From Actinomyces succiniciruminis (GTDB lineage: Bacteria > Actinomycetota > Actinomycetes > Actinomycetales > Actinomycetaceae), in contig NZ_LK995540.1 of assembly GCF_900002405.1 (NCBI RefSeq), forward strand, positions 77,839 to 141,838: a stretch of DNA of 64,000 nucleotides, read 5' to 3'. The notes under the pieces were generated by a model. It was not told where the DNA came from, ran no database searches, and was given only the letters and a program-made list of their open reading frames with translations. Position numbers and translations under genes: made by a program. Below are positions 16,499 to 25,909 of this stretch, piece after piece. How positions within the stretch are numbered: the first letter of the stretch is position 1; each line of letters begins with the position of its first letter.

Positions 16499-17527
16499 AT
16501 GCAGGCACCGACCACTCGGAACCCTAAGGACCCCAGGTTGCGTTTTCTCCTACGAAAGATCGGGTTTTACGCCATCGCCCTGTGGGCGGCCGTAACCCTC
16601 AACTTCCTCCTGCCCCGGCTGCTGCCGGGCAACCCCGTTGACATCATGGTCTCCCGCCTGGCCACGCATGGCCAGGTCAGCCCCGCCACGCGGCAGGCGA
16701 TCGAGGCCCTGCTGGGCGCCGACACCGGTGCGAGCATGTGGGATCAGTACGTGCAGTACCTGGGCCAGCTGCTGCGCGGCGACCTCGGCGTATCCGTGGC
16801 CTACTTCCCGACCCCGGTAGGGCAGGTCATCGGCCAGACGCTCCCCTGGACGATCGGGCTCGTCGGGCTGGCGACCATCATCTCCTTCCTGCTCGGCATT
16901 GTGCTGGGTACGGCCGCCGGCTGGAAGCGCGGACACTTCTTGGACAACATCATCCCCGGGCTGACCATGCTGCAGTCCGTGCCCTACTTCTGGCTCGCGC
17001 TGATCCTGCTGTTCCTGTTCTCCTCCACCTGGCGGATCTTCCCGATCCACGGCGGCTACGACGTGTACGGCACCGTGGTCGGACTCAACTGGCCGTTCAT
17101 CAAGTCGGTCGTCTACTACGGAATCCTGCCGGCGATCACCATCGTCATCTCCTCGGTCGGCGGCTGGACGCTGGGCATGCGCAACATGATGGTGTCCACC
17201 ATGAGTGAGGACTACATCCTCACGGCGGAGGCCAAGGGCCTCACACCCCGCCGCATCCGCACCTGGTATGCGGCTCGCAACGCCGTCCTGCCATCCATCT
17301 CGGGCTTCGCCATCTCCCTGGGATTCGTGGTCGCCGGCTCGCTGGTCACCGAGCAGGTCTTCTCCTACCCCGGCATCGGCACCGCCCTGTACCAGGCAGT
17401 GAACAACAACGACTACGCCCTCATGCAGGGGATCTTCCTGGTGATCACCCTGTCCGTGCTGGGCGCCAACCTGATCGTCGACCTGCTGTACGGCGTCATC
17501 GACCCGCGCACGCGCGCCCGCGGCTGA
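16499..17527 (+). CDS. ABC transporter permease, DppB/OppB type
   Basis: 342 residues, six predicted membrane spans starting near residue 20 (IGFYAIALWAAVTLNFLLP). The PRLLPGNPVD motif and the large loop before the second span are typical of DppB-type subunits. The ATPase-coupling EAA loop is TAEAKGLTPRRIRTWYAARN. It forms the membrane channel with the next permease. The start lies right behind the intercistronic hairpin, which may lower its translation relative to the binding protein. Confidence 0.92.
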   Translation: MQAPTTRNPKDPRLRFLLRKIGFYAIALWAAVTLNFLLPRLLPGNPVDIMVSRLATHGQVSPATRQAIEALLGADTGASMWDQYVQYLGQLLRGDLGVSVAYFPTPVGQVIGQTLPWTIGLVGLATIISFLLGIVLGTAAGWKRGHFLDNIIPGLTMLQSVPYFWLALILLFLFSSTWRIFPIHGGYDVYGTVVGLNWPFIKSVVYYGILPAITIVISSVGGWTLGMRNMMVSTMSEDYILTAEAKGLTPRRIRTWYAARNAVLPSISGFAISLGFVVAGSLVTEQVFSYPGIGTALYQAVNNNDYALMQGIFLVITLSVLGANLIVDLLYGVIDPRTRARG

Positions 17528-17540
17528 AGGAGGCTCCACC

Positions 17541-18500
17541 ATGTCCACGCAAACCTCTACCGCGGCTGGCAGCAGGCCCGCCCGCAGGAGCGGCAGCCGT
17601 TTCCGCCTCCGCGTCACCCCCAAGCTCGTCGTCGGCACCACGATCGTCGTGCTCACCATCCTGTTCGGGCTGATCGGACCGCTCGTGGTCGGCAACCCCT
17701 CGACCGTGCGCAACCTCGGCATGACGGCGCCTTCCGGCGAGTTCCCGCTGGGCACCACGCAGACCGGGCAGGACGTACTCGCTCAACTCACCTACGCCAC
17801 CCGCGGGTCGCTACTGATCGGGCTGATCGTCGGCAGCCTCACGCTGCTGCTGTCCGCGTTCTTCGGAGTCGTGGGCGCCTTCATCGGCGGCATCGTGGAT
17901 GACCTGTTCTCCCTGTTCACCAACATCATGCTGGTGATCCCCGGGCTCCCGCTGGTCATCATCATCTCCAGCTACGTGCCCAAGAAGAGCATCTGGCTGG
18001 TGGCCTTCATCCTCTCGCTGACCAGCTGGGCGGGGTCCGCGCGGGTACTGCGCGGCGTCACCCTATCGGTGCGCAATCGCGACTACGTGCTGGCGTCCCG
18101 CGTGAGCGGGGAGAAGACCTGGCGGATCCTGACCATAGAGATCCTGCCCAACCTGATCCCGCTGCTGGCCTCCCAGGTGGTCGGCGCGGTCATCGCCGGC
18201 ATCCTCGGCGAGGCCGGGCTGTCCTTCCTCGGCCTGGGCGCTTCGGGCTCCTTCACCTGGGGCACGATGCTGTTCTACGCCCAGAACGGACTGGCACTCA
18301 GGCTCGGCGCCTGGTGGTGGTTCGTGCCGCCGGGCCTCATGCTCGCGCTCTTCGGCGCGGCACTATCGATGATCAACTACTCGATCGACGAGACCATCAA
18401 CCCGAAGCTGCGGGCGGCCACGGACGCGAAGAAACGCCGTCGTGCACGCAAACGCTCCGAGTCCGCCCGCAACCGCACCCCCCAGAAGGTCGCCGCATGA
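17541..18500 (+). CDS. ABC transporter permease, DppC/OppC type
   Basis: 319 residues. The basic N-terminus is followed by six predicted membrane spans; the LGTTQTGQDVLAQL motif (the DppC 'GTDxxGRD' equivalent) follows the first span. The EAA coupling loop is VLASRVSGEKTWRILTIEIL. ATG 17541 is preceded by AAGGAGG. The C-terminal tail is very basic (KKRRRARKRSESARNR). Partner of the preceding permease; its stop overlaps the first ATPase start (ATGA). Confidence 0.92.
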   Translation: MSTQTSTAAGSRPARRSGSRFRLRVTPKLVVGTTIVVLTILFGLIGPLVVGNPSTVRNLGMTAPSGEFPLGTTQTGQDVLAQLTYATRGSLLIGLIVGSLTLLLSAFFGVVGAFIGGIVDDLFSLFTNIMLVIPGLPLVIIISSYVPKKSIWLVAFILSLTSWAGSARVLRGVTLSVRNRDYVLASRVSGEKTWRILTIEILPNLIPLLASQVVGAVIAGILGEAGLSFLGLGASGSFTWGTMLFYAQNGLALRLGAWWWFVPPGLMLALFGAALSMINYSIDETINPKLRAATDAKKRRRARKRSESARNRTPQKVAA

Positions 18501-19402
18501 GCCCCCGAACCACGATCGACGGCACCGTCCGGCCTGCCGGCCGCTCCCCCCGGCCCGCCGTCCTCGATATTGAACACATGTCGATCGACTACGACGTCGA
18601 CCCACCCGTACACGCCGTCAAGGACGTGTCCCTGACCCTCCACCGCGGTGAGATTCTGGGCCTGGCGGGGGAGTCCGGCTGCGGAAAATCAACGCTCGCC
18701 TACGGCGTGGTACAACTGCTCAAGGACCCGGCCCGCCGCGTGAGCGGCTCCGCGGTCTTCCACTCCCGCGAGGGCTACGACATCGACCTGACCGCCCTGA
18801 CGGGCGCCGACCTGCGGGCCGTGCGCTGGGACAAGATCGCCATGGTCTTCCAGGGGGCGATGAACTCCCTGAACCCGGTGCTCAAGGTCAAGACCCAGCT
18901 GGGCGACGTGCTGACCACCCACCGTCCGGAGATGAGCAAGCAGCAGCGGCTGGAGCGCAGCGGCGAACTCCTGGAGAGCGTGGGCGTGGACCGCAATCGC
19001 CTGGACGCCTACCCCCACGAGCTGTCCGGCGGCATGCGGCAGCGCGTCATGATCGCCATGGCGCTCGCCCTCGAGCCGCAGATCCTGATCATGGACGAGC
19101 CCACCACCGCGCTCGACGTCGTCGTCCAGCGGGAGATCCTCCAGGAGATCTCCCGGCTGCGGGAGGAGCTCGGCTTCGCGGTCATTTTCATCACCCACGA
19201 CCTGCCGCTGTTGCTGGAGATCTCCGACCGCATCGCCGTCATGCGCGACGGGGTGGTCATCGAGCTCGACGACGCCATCGAGCTGTACACCCACCCCAAG
19301 GAGGAGTACACCAAGCAGCTGCTCAGCTCCTTCCCGTCGCTGACCGGCGAGCGAGGCGCGTTCGTCCGCACCCGCCGCACCCACGTTAAGGAGCAGTCAT
19401 GA
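18497..19402 (+). CDS. ABC transporter ATP-binding protein, DppD type
   Basis: 301 residues. Walker A is GESGCGKST, the signature is LSGGMRQRV, Walker B is ILIMDEPTTALD and the switch histidine is in ITHD. ATG 18497 (MSPRTTIDG) overlaps the permease stop; an upstream open frame inside the permease gene is ignored. The oligopeptide-type C-terminal region after the NBD is short and lacks the Cys-rich motif seen in many DppD proteins. It pairs with the next gene to energise the importer. Confidence 0.93.
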   Translation: MSPRTTIDGTVRPAGRSPRPAVLDIEHMSIDYDVDPPVHAVKDVSLTLHRGEILGLAGESGCGKSTLAYGVVQLLKDPARRVSGSAVFHSREGYDIDLTALTGADLRAVRWDKIAMVFQGAMNSLNPVLKVKTQLGDVLTTHRPEMSKQQRLERSGELLESVGVDRNRLDAYPHELSGGMRQRVMIAMALALEPQILIMDEPTTALDVVVQREILQEISRLREELGFAVIFITHDLPLLLEISDRIAVMRDGVVIELDDAIELYTHPKEEYTKQLLSSFPSLTGERGAFVRTRRTHVKEQS

Positions 19403-20223
19403 CCGTCCTTGAAGCGCGGAACCTCGTCAAGGAGTACACACTCCGCAACGGGCTGCACACCTCCACCCTGCGCGCGGTGGATGACGTCTCATTCCGGCTG
19501 GTGCCGGGGAAGACCATTGCGCTGGTCGGACAGTCCGGCTCCGGCAAGTCCACCATCGCCAAGCTCCTGCTGCAGCTCGAGTCGCCCACCAGCGGCGAGA
19601 TCCTGCTCGACGGCGAGCCCGTCAGCCGCCGCGGCCGGGGACTGGCACGCTACCGCAGCACCGTGCAGATGGTCTTCCAGGACCCCTTCGCCTCCCTGAA
19701 CCCCTACCACACGATCGGCCACCACTTGGCGCGTCCGGTCCGGCTCCACAATCCGCACCTAGGCAAGGACGCGGTACGCGAGGGGGTGCTGGAGCTGCTG
19801 CGCCGCGTGCGGCTGGATCCGGCCGACGACTACGCCGATCGCAAGCCGCATGAGCTGTCCGGCGGCCAGCGCCAGCGCGTGGCCATAGCCCGTGCCCTGG
19901 CCCCCGACCCGGGCATCCTCATCGCCGATGAACCGGTGTCCATGCTGGACGTGTCGATCCGCCTGGGGGTGCTCAACCTGCTGGCCGAGCTGCAGCAGGA
20001 CAACGACCTCGGCGTCCTGTACATCACTCACGACCTGGCCACCGCCCGCCACTTCTCCGACGAGATCATGGTGCTCTACCACGGTGACGTCGTAGAACGC
20101 GGGCCGGCAGACACGGTGATCCTCCACCCGAACCACGAGTACACCAAGCGGCTCCTGGCCGCCGCCCCCGACCCGGAGCGCCGCCTGGCCCAGCTGCGCC
20201 GTCAGCAGGGGGCGAACCAGTGA
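19399..20223 (+). CDS. ABC transporter ATP-binding protein, DppF type
   Basis: 274 residues. Walker A GQSGSGKST, Q-loop MVFQDPFASLNP, signature LSGGQRQRV, Walker B ILIADEPVSMLD, switch ITHD. All catalytic motifs are intact. It overlaps the previous gene by ATGA and the following esterase gene by GTGA, showing tight translational coupling through the transporter into the hydrolase part of the operon. Confidence 0.93.
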   Translation: MTVLEARNLVKEYTLRNGLHTSTLRAVDDVSFRLVPGKTIALVGQSGSGKSTIAKLLLQLESPTSGEILLDGEPVSRRGRGLARYRSTVQMVFQDPFASLNPYHTIGHHLARPVRLHNPHLGKDAVREGVLELLRRVRLDPADDYADRKPHELSGGQRQRVAIARALAPDPGILIADEPVSMLDVSIRLGVLNLLAELQQDNDLGVLYITHDLATARHFSDEIMVLYHGDVVERGPADTVILHPNHEYTKRLLAAAPDPERRLAQLRRQQGANQ

Positions 20224-20870
20224 CACCCCCGGCAAACCCGCAACCCCAGCGGTGGCTGTTCACCGGCGACTCGATCACCGAGTGGGGCCGCATCGATAAG
20301 CGCGACCCGCACGACCTGGGACACAACTACGTGCAGCTCCTGGCCGAGGAACACCTGGCCGGGCGCACGGTCCTGAACACCGGCATCGGTGGGGACCGCC
20401 TGGTGGACCTCGCGGAGCGTTGGCAGCGAGACGTTATCGATCTGGCCCCCGACGTGCTCAGCGTCTACATCGGCATCAACGACACCTGGCGACGCTATGA
20501 CGAGGGCATCATCTCTCCCATTCCCGACTTCGAACGGCGGCTGCGGGAACTGCTCGCTCCATTCGCCGCCGCCGGCACGCCGCTGGTCCTGGTCTCCCCC
20601 TTCGTGCTGCCCTACACCGGGGAGGACCGCAGCTGGCAGGAGGACCTGAACCCGCGGGTGCGGGCGATCGCACGGATCGCCCAGGAGCTCGAGGCCGTGT
20701 ACGTGCCGCTGCAAGAACCCATGACGGCGCTCGCGGCCCAAATCGGTGATGCCGCCGTCGCTGCCGACGGCGTCCACCCCACGCCCGCCGGCCACCGCGC
20801 CATTGCCGACGCCTGGTGGCAGGCCTGGCGGGCCGCCGGCATGGACGCCCCGGAATCATCCGCACACTGA
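20220..20870 (+). CDS. SGNH/GDSL-family hydrolase, probable carbohydrate esterase
   Basis: 216 residues, no signal peptide, so cytoplasmic. The block I nucleophile is in FTGDSITEWG, block II Gly in NTGIGGDRL, block III Asn in YIGINDTW, and the catalytic Asp/His in DGVHPTPAGH. All four blocks are intact. Its position between the transporter and the beta-mannosidase suggests it removes acyl (for example acetyl) groups from imported mannosides. The substrate is inference; the fold is secure. Confidence 0.88.
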   Translation: MTPPANPQPQRWLFTGDSITEWGRIDKRDPHDLGHNYVQLLAEEHLAGRTVLNTGIGGDRLVDLAERWQRDVIDLAPDVLSVYIGINDTWRRYDEGIISPIPDFERRLRELLAPFAAAGTPLVLVSPFVLPYTGEDRSWQEDLNPRVRAIARIAQELEAVYVPLQEPMTALAAQIGDAAVAADGVHPTPAGHRAIADAWWQAWRAAGMDAPESSAH

Positions 20871-20890
20871 CCACTCAGGAAAGACCGCCC

Positions 20891-23323
20891 ATGATCACCA
20901 CGACCACGCTGAACTCCGGCTGGCGACTGAGCCATCTGGCTGGCGCCGTCCCGGAGGAGCCCCGGATCCCCGAGACGGTGCCGGCAACCGTCCCCGGCTG
21001 CGTACACACCGACCTGTTGGACGCCGGCCTTATCCCCGACCCGCTGGACGCCGACAACGAGGAGCGCCTGGCCTGGATGTGGCGCTGCGACTGGCGCTAC
21101 GAACTGCGCTTCGAAGCCGCACCGGCCGCGCCCGGTGAGCATGTCGAGCTGGTATTCGAGGGCCTGGACACGATCGCCACGGTCACCCTCAACGGCGTCG
21201 AGCTGGGCCGCACCGACAACCAGTTCCGGCAGTACCGGTTCGACGTCGGCCACCTGCTGCAGGCCGGTGAGAACCGCCTGGTGGTCGACTTCACCTCCGC
21301 GCTCAACGTGGCCGAGGAGCGCGAGCGCCTCCACGGCGAGTACCCGTTCGTCAACGCCCACCCCTTCCCCATGGTCCGCAAGAGCGCCTGCTCCTTCGGC
21401 TGGGACTGGGGGCCGGTGACGATCACCGCCGGCATCTGGCAACCGGTGCGCCTGGAGCGCTGGTGCGGGACCCGGGTACGCGGCGTGCGCCTGGGGGTGG
21501 ACCTGGAGGGGAGTGTGGGCGTCGCCCGGCTGGTCGCCGAAGTCGAGCGGGACCCGGACGCGCCGGCCGCGTCCCTGGCCTACGCCGTCGCGGGAACCAC
21601 CGTGGAGGCAATGGCCGAAGCCCCCGGCATCAGCGAGGTCGTGCTCGAGGCGCGCGTGGCCGACGCCGACGTGTGGTGGCCGCGCGGCTATGGTGACCAG
21701 CCCCTGTACGAGTCGACGTTGCACCTGGACGGGGAACCCGTCTGGTCCCGTCGCGTCGGTTTCCGGCACATGGAGGTGGATCTGACGCCCGATGAGATCG
21801 GGACGCCGCTGCGGCTCAAGGTCAACGGAGAGCTGGTGCTGGCCAAGGGGGTCAACTGGATCCCCGACGACGTCTTCCCCACCCGCATCACCCGTGCCCG
21901 CTACCGGCGCGCCCTGGCGGACGCGGTGGAGGCTAACTGCAACACCGTGCGCGTGTGGGGCGGCGGCATCTACGAGTCCGAGGACTTCTACGACGCCGCC
22001 GATGAGTTCGGGCTGCTGGTGTGGCAGGACTTCATGTTCGCCTGCGCCGCCTACAGCGAGGATGCCTGGCTGAGGGACAACGTCATCGCCGAGGCCCGCC
22101 AGGCGGTGGCCCGGCTGGGTGGACGCGCGTGCCTGGCACTGTGGTGCGGCAGCAACGAGAACGAGACGGCCTTCCAGGACTGGGGCTGGAAGGAGCGCCT
22201 GCGGGGCCGCGCCTGGGGGCAGGGCTACTACCGGGAGATTCTCCCGGCGATCGTCGCCGAGCTGGATCCGAGCACTCCCTACATCCCCTCCAGCCCGTTC
22301 AGCCCTGATCCCGAGGCCGAGGCGAATAACCGCACCGACGGCGACACGCACGTGTGGGACGTGTGGAACGAGCTCGATTACCTGCACTACGCGGACCAGA
22401 CGCCGCGCTTCGCCTCCGAGTTCGGCTTCGGCGGGCCCATGGCCTACTCCACCCTCACCGCCGCGGTGCACGATGAGCCGCTGGACGTGAGCGGCGCGCA
22501 ACTGGCCGTGCACCAGAAGGCCGAGGACGGCTTCACCAAGCTGCGCCGCGGGCTGGAGGCCCACTTCCCCGAGCCGGTCGACTTCCGCCACTGGCACTGG
22601 GCCACTCAGCTCAACCAGGCGCGCGCCCTCGACTTCGGAGTGCGCCACTTCCGCTCGCTCCAGCCGCACTGCACGGGATCGCTGATCTGGCAGCTCAACG
22701 ACTGCTGGCCGGTCATCTCCTGGGCCGTGGTCGACTCCGCCGGGGTGCGCAAGCCCGCCTGGTACGCGTTGCGCCACGCCCAGCAGGACCGCATGCTGTG
22801 CCTGGAGCCCGCCGAGGGCGGCCGGGTCCGGCTGGCGGCGGTCAACGACCTGGCCGAGCCTTGGGTCGCGCACGTCAGGATTGGATACGGCACGCGCTAC
22901 GGGTTGGAGGTCGCGTGGGAGGAACGCCGAATCGAGGTCGCGCCCCGCGCTGCCGCCGCGGTCGAGCTGGCCCTGCCGGAGGATCCGGATGGCTTCCTCA
23001 TGGCCGAGGCCGACGACGCCCGCCGCGTCGTCTGGTTCGTGTCCACCGACCGCGAGGCCGGCCTGCCCGAATTCGACGCGGACGTGAAGGTGGCCCGGAT
23101 TGCGGGCGGCTACCGGGTCGACGTGACTGCGCGAGTGCTGTTGCGGGACGTGGCGGTAACCGCCGATGCCGAACGGCCCGGCGCCGTCGTCGACGACATG
23201 CTCACCACCCTGCTGCCCGGCGAGCAGGCCTCATTCACTGTCCTGACCGACGGCGAACCGACAGACCCGCAGGTGCTGGCCACCTGGCCGGTGCTGCGCA
23301 GCGCCAATCATTTGGCCGGCTGA
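20891..23323 (+). CDS. Beta-mannosidase, glycoside hydrolase family 2
   Basis: 810 residues from ATG 20891, preceded by AGGAAAG. Intracellular exo-acting enzyme releasing mannose from the non-reducing end of beta-mannosides. The GH2 sugar-binding domain (PATVPGCVHTDLLDAGLI, WRCDWRYELRF, NAHPFPMVRKSACSFGWDWG), Ig-like domain and TIM barrel are in order. The acid/base is Glu423 in CGSNENE and the nucleophile Glu510 in FASEFGF. KGVNWIPDDVFPTRIT is characteristic of the beta-mannosidase branch. No signal peptide. It ends the operon; the convergent LacI-type gene stops 41 bases further. Confidence 0.94.
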   Translation: MITTTTLNSGWRLSHLAGAVPEEPRIPETVPATVPGCVHTDLLDAGLIPDPLDADNEERLAWMWRCDWRYELRFEAAPAAPGEHVELVFEGLDTIATVTLNGVELGRTDNQFRQYRFDVGHLLQAGENRLVVDFTSALNVAEERERLHGEYPFVNAHPFPMVRKSACSFGWDWGPVTITAGIWQPVRLERWCGTRVRGVRLGVDLEGSVGVARLVAEVERDPDAPAASLAYAVAGTTVEAMAEAPGISEVVLEARVADADVWWPRGYGDQPLYESTLHLDGEPVWSRRVGFRHMEVDLTPDEIGTPLRLKVNGELVLAKGVNWIPDDVFPTRITRARYRRALADAVEANCNTVRVWGGGIYESEDFYDAADEFGLLVWQDFMFACAAYSEDAWLRDNVIAEARQAVARLGGRACLALWCGSNENETAFQDWGWKERLRGRAWGQGYYREILPAIVAELDPSTPYIPSSPFSPDPEAEANNRTDGDTHVWDVWNELDYLHYADQTPRFASEFGFGGPMAYSTLTAAVHDEPLDVSGAQLAVHQKAEDGFTKLRRGLEAHFPEPVDFRHWHWATQLNQARALDFGVRHFRSLQPHCTGSLIWQLNDCWPVISWAVVDSAGVRKPAWYALRHAQQDRMLCLEPAEGGRVRLAAVNDLAEPWVAHVRIGYGTRYGLEVAWEERRIEVAPRAAAAVELALPEDPDGFLMAEADDARRVVWFVSTDREAGLPEFDADVKVARIAGGYRVDVTARVLLRDVAVTADAERPGAVVDDMLTTLLPGEQASFTVLTDGEPTDPQVLATWPVLRSANHLAG

Positions 23324-23363
23324 CCGCGACGGCGATCGGGCCTATTGCGGTCACGTGCCGCCG

Positions 23364-24227
23364 TCACGGCTGCGGCGTCACCTCCGCCACGGAGGCGCGC
23401 CGCAGCCAGTGGTGGGCGGGCTCGGGAACTTCGAAGGAGGTCTGCCCGGACTCAATGCGCAGCACGCATTCGGCGATGGTCCGGCCAAACGCATGTACAT
23501 CCTGCGCGATCGCGGTGATTGGGGGTGAGGCCAGCTGGCAGGAGGAGGAGTCGTCCCAGGCGATGAGGCTGACGTCGTTGGGCACGACGGCGCCCAGAGC
23601 GGAGGCGGTGGCCAGCCCGGCCAGCGCCATGGTGTCGTTGTCGTAGATGATTGCCGTCGGACGCGTGGCCGCGGGGAGCTTCAGCAGCTCCGCGGTGGCC
23701 CGCTGACCGGAGGCCTCACTGTAATCACCCGGGACGATGCGCAGCTCTACGCCGAGCTCCTGTGCCACCCGGCGGGCCATCGTGTCCCGGATCAGGGTGT
23801 GTGCCAGGTGCTCGGGGCCGCTTACGCGGGCGATGCGCTCGTGGCCGAGCTCGTGCAGCCGCTCCATCGCCCCGCGGGTTGATTCGGCGTTGTCGGAGAC
23901 GATCGAGGCGGTGCCAGGCGCAGCCTGCTCCACACCCGCGTGGAGCGTGGCCAGGCCCAGCTCATTCAGGAGCGCCGGACGCGGATCGTCCACCAGCGGG
24001 TTGACGAGAATCACCCCGCGGACGAAGGCCTCGGCGGCCCAGCGGCGATAGACCTCCAGCTCCTCGCACAGTCCGGGAACTTGATGCAGGAAGAACAGTA
24101 CAGAGGTGCCGCGCAGGGTCTCTTCGATGCCGTCGGCGTTCTCCGACCAGAAGGACTCGGCAGTAAGTAGTCCCCGGGGGCGGGCGAGGACCATGCCCCA
24201 ACGGTGAGTGTCCGAGCCGGTAGTCAT
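23364..24227 (-). CDS. LacI-type sugar-sensor domain protein lacking a helix-turn-helix
   Basis: 287 residues consisting only of the periplasmic-binding-protein-like sensor domain of LacI-family repressors: strand 1 WGMVLARP, then RGVILVNPLVDD, HERIARVSGP, ATRPTAIIYDNDTMALAGLATASALG, VPNDVSLIAWDDS and the C-terminal subdomain. The usual ~60-residue N-terminal HTH and hinge helix are absent. The 168 bases upstream contain no HTH coding in any frame I could read. It is divergent from a ROK regulator that has an HTH. It may act as a sensor partner, or be a remnant. Operon context points to mannosides as effector. Confidence 0.85.
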   Translation of the reverse strand: MTTGSDTHRWGMVLARPRGLLTAESFWSENADGIEETLRGTSVLFFLHQVPGLCEELEVYRRWAAEAFVRGVILVNPLVDDPRPALLNELGLATLHAGVEQAAPGTASIVSDNAESTRGAMERLHELGHERIARVSGPEHLAHTLIRDTMARRVAQELGVELRIVPGDYSEASGQRATAELLKLPAATRPTAIIYDNDTMALAGLATASALGAVVPNDVSLIAWDDSSSCQLASPPITAIAQDVHAFGRTIAECVLRIESGQTSFEVPEPAHHWLRRASVAEVTPQP

Positions 24228-24395
24228 GTGGGCCTTTCAGTCTTAACCAATTGCTGGTCGGGCCGAGATCAGCGGCACCCGGGAAGCCGGCCGGTGTTAG
24301 CCGGGACGCCCCCTATCCTAGGTCGGAACGGGGATGTGGCCTGCCGCATTTGTCCGGGATATCGGGATTTTGCGGGATTACGAAGGAGGCAGTGG
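24228..24395. promoter_or_regulatory. Divergent promoter region between LacI-like and ROK genes
   Basis: 168 bases between divergent starts. It contains CAGTCTTAACCAATTG near the LacI-like start, sharing TTAAG with the operator-like site upstream of the transporter operon, and an A/T-richer GGGATATCGGGATTTTGCGG before the ROK start. The GGAGG of the ROK gene lies just upstream of its ATG. Individual promoter elements cannot be fixed. Confidence 0.4.
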
Positions 24396-25586
24396 ATGGT
24401 ACGAGGTACCGATACCAAGGCGCTGGTGTTCGACCTCGTGCGCGCTCTGGACCGCACCTCACGGGCGGAACTGGTCAAGCGGACCGGGCTGACCGGAGCG
24501 TCGATCTCGACCATTACCCGTCGCCTGTTGGATGAGGGGTTGCTTGAGGAGACCGGTAGAGCTCCATCAACCGGCGGGAAGCCGCGAACCTTCGTGCGGG
24601 TTGCGCCGGACGCGAGATATGCGGTCGGTGTGCACCTGACGCGCACCGACATGGTGCTGGTGCTGACCGACCTGTTGGGCGCGATCATTGGACGCACCCG
24701 GAGAGAGCTGCCAACGGGCCCGCGGGAGGGCGCGGGACAGGATGGTCTGCGGGCGACGGTGCAGGAGGCCATCGCGGAGATCATTGCCGGCACCGGAATC
24801 GACGACGCCAAGTTGGTTGGTACCGGCGTGGTGCTGGCGGGACCCGCCGACCGCGGTCTGCCCGGGGCGGCCTCCGTGACCGACCGCGATGAGCTGCGCG
24901 CGGCGTTGGAGCGGTCGACCGGCATGCCCGTACTCATGGAGAACGACGCCACTGCGGCGGCACTAGGCGAATGGTGGGTTTCTCCGAGCGGGCGCGCAGA
25001 CGACGCCCTGGTGGTCTACCTGGGCGCCGGCATCGGCGGAGGACTGCTGGTCGGCGGGCGCTTGCAGCGGGGGACCTCGGCCAATGCCGGCGAGCTCGGG
25101 CACGTTTGCGTGGACCTCAACGGCCCGGTGTGCACCTGTGGGGCCCGCGGCTGTGTGGAGGCGGTTGCCGGACCACAGGCGGTGGTGTCCAGGGCGCTGC
25201 TGGACCCCGACATTGCCGGGCCCGCAGGATTGGGAGCGCAGGTCGGTTCACGCGGTTCGGTCGAGGCGGACTTCGCGGCGGTCGCCCGGGCCGCACACCT
25301 GGGGAACGAGTCCGCGCGGCATCTGCTAGATGAGTCCGCTCGCGCCCTGGCAGTAGCGATACGGTCGGTGGTCAACGTGCTGGACAATGCGGCCGTCATC
25401 CTCACCGGGCCGAGCGCTGCCGGCGCCGGCGCGATTTACCTGCGGGCCATTGCGAGCGAACTCAACCTGCGCTATGGGGCGGCCGCATCGCGTCCGGTGT
25501 CGGCGAGGCTTTCACCGAACTGTGGCACCGCCGCGGCGCTAGGAGCCGCAGCCATGGTTTTAGATGCCGCAATCCGCTCCTCCTGA
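24396..25586 (+). CDS. ROK-family transcriptional regulator
   Basis: 396 residues from ATG 24396, preceded by GAAGGAGG. Residues 1-70 form a MarR-like winged helix (SRAELVKRTGLTGASISTIT, RRLLDEGLLEETG). The rest is the ROK sugar-kinase-like fold with the phosphate loop (VYLGAGIGGGLLV), ENDATAAALGEWW, AGELGH and the zinc motif CTCGARGCVE. The NagC/XylR-type architecture indicates a sugar-responsive repressor. It lies beside the beta-mannoside operon, so mannosides or mannose are likely effectors. It probably acts on the operon leader at 14620 or on its own divergent promoter region. Confidence 0.92.
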   Translation: MVRGTDTKALVFDLVRALDRTSRAELVKRTGLTGASISTITRRLLDEGLLEETGRAPSTGGKPRTFVRVAPDARYAVGVHLTRTDMVLVLTDLLGAIIGRTRRELPTGPREGAGQDGLRATVQEAIAEIIAGTGIDDAKLVGTGVVLAGPADRGLPGAASVTDRDELRAALERSTGMPVLMENDATAAALGEWWVSPSGRADDALVVYLGAGIGGGLLVGGRLQRGTSANAGELGHVCVDLNGPVCTCGARGCVEAVAGPQAVVSRALLDPDIAGPAGLGAQVGSRGSVEADFAAVARAAHLGNESARHLLDESARALAVAIRSVVNVLDNAAVILTGPSAAGAGAIYLRAIASELNLRYGAAASRPVSARLSPNCGTAAALGAAAMVLDAAIRSS

Positions 25587-25593
25587 ACGGGCT

Positions 25594-25909
25594 CTTCCGG
25601 TTTGTGGGTGTGGCGGGTGCTGCCGGCCTAGTTGGGTTGGGTGTGGGTGTGTGCCCGGGTGCCCCCGTCGGCGGCGGAATGTCAGAATTCGGCACTAAGG
25701 CCGTCGGCGACCGCTAGGGCCGATTTGGAAACCGCATGATTCCAACGTTCTGCCCATGGCCGCGGGCAGCGTCGGAGCTGTTTATGCCGATCCTGGACAC
25801 TTTGGGCCGCCACGCACGGCACTCGGTGCCGACGGCGGGCCGTGGGCGGACAGGCCGCCCACGTGTCTGACACCACCCAACCCCCGCCTCCACACCCGCA
25901 AACCGGAAG
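25594..25909 (+). repeat. Family-2 palindromic element, copy D
   Basis: 316-bp element with inverted ends CTTCCGGTTTGTGGGTGTGG and CCACACCCGCAAACCGGAAG (an imperfect 20-bp terminal inverted repeat). The inner ~125 bp (25679-25803) is a second palindromic unit, from GTCAGAATTCGGC to GCCGATCCTGGACA, with the central box ATTCCAACGTT. Reverse-complemented, it matches copy E (38275-38770) over most of its length. No transposase gene is inside. Confidence 0.75.

Noticed and set aside
15076..17758. Long minus-strand frames over the transporter genes (351 and 402 codons)
   Set aside because: Antisense shadows of high-GC genes, with Gly/Val/His/Asp-rich low-complexity translations and no start signals.
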